Below are positions 22,085 to 22,154 of a stretch of 22,154 bases of DNA, piece after piece. The stretch's first letter is position 1, and each line of letters begins with the position of its first letter. This stretch comes from Chloroflexota bacterium (GTDB lineage Bacteria; Chloroflexota; UBA11872), in assembly GCA_028875175.1 (NCBI GenBank), contig JAPPFO010000086.1:13330-35483 (forward strand), read 5' to 3'. The notes under the pieces were generated by a model. That model was not told the origin of the DNA and made no database searches. It was given only the letters and a program-made list of their open reading frames with translations. The translations under genes were made by a program, and so were the position numbers.

Positions 22085-22154
22085 GTGGCAACCCGGGTAG
22101 ACACCAACCTTCCGTTCCCGGTCGGCGTGGTCAACAGTGAGATCTCCTCGGACG
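22085..22154 (+). CDS. start of an unidentified gene, cut by the window end
   Basis: A GTG one base after the stop of the small protein opens a frame that stays open to the window end, giving MATRVDTNLPFPVGVVNSEI and three more residues. The tight spacing suggests co-transcription. Too little is visible to name the product. Confidence 0.4.
   Translation, partial: MATRVDTNLPFPVGVVNSEISSD

Overview
The window is GC-rich bacterial chromosome with densely packed genes on both strands. Several exported proteins carry twin-arginine plus lipobox signals. Two tandem DUF3179 proteins, an AIM24-family protein, a GH113-like lipoprotein and the block rpmI-rplT-rRNA methyltransferase-pheS-pheT suggest a Gram-positive-like or monoderm lineage. 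Chloroflexota is my best guess, made from gene content only and not proven. I see no rRNA, tRNA, insertion sequence, CRISPR array or prophage.

Layout: 1-1356 is the 3' part of a gamma-glutamyltransferase. 1460-4233 holds two tandem DUF3179 Tat-lipoproteins; the second appears to start at a CTG that overlaps the stop of the first. 4293-6149 is an ABC exporter and 6206-6673 an AhpE-like peroxiredoxin. On the minus strand follow an AIM24 protein (6725-7414) and an orphan HicB-like protein (7508-7759). 7940-9723 is an aldolase-dehydrogenase pair. 9730-10188 (minus) is a peroxiredoxin whose catalytic cysteine codon is an in-frame UGA followed by a SECIS-like hairpin, so it is probably a selenoprotein. 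A CGWS glutaredoxin is divergent from it (10338-10682). 10798-15726 (minus) is the translation block rpmI, rplT, methyltransferase, pheS, pheT, preceded by an attenuator-like hairpin. 15919-16647 is a metallophosphoesterase. 16648-17420 is a degraded toxin-antitoxin locus with a striking chain of short perfect hairpins. 17555-19830 encodes a MIP18-family protein, a GH113-like lipoprotein and a RecB/Cas4-type nuclease. 19893-21706 (minus) is nuoE-nuoF without nuoG. 21877-22154 has a small unknown ORF and the start of another gene.

The most interesting item is the UGA-containing peroxiredoxin. Both halves are in one frame, the UGA sits exactly where the peroxidatic cysteine belongs, and ten bases later there is a perfect 6-bp stem with a 5-base loop whose second base is G, as bacterial SECIS elements require. 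Its neighbour is a one-cysteine glutaredoxin, a plausible reductant. The window therefore predicts that the genome encodes SelA, SelB, SelD and tRNA-Sec.
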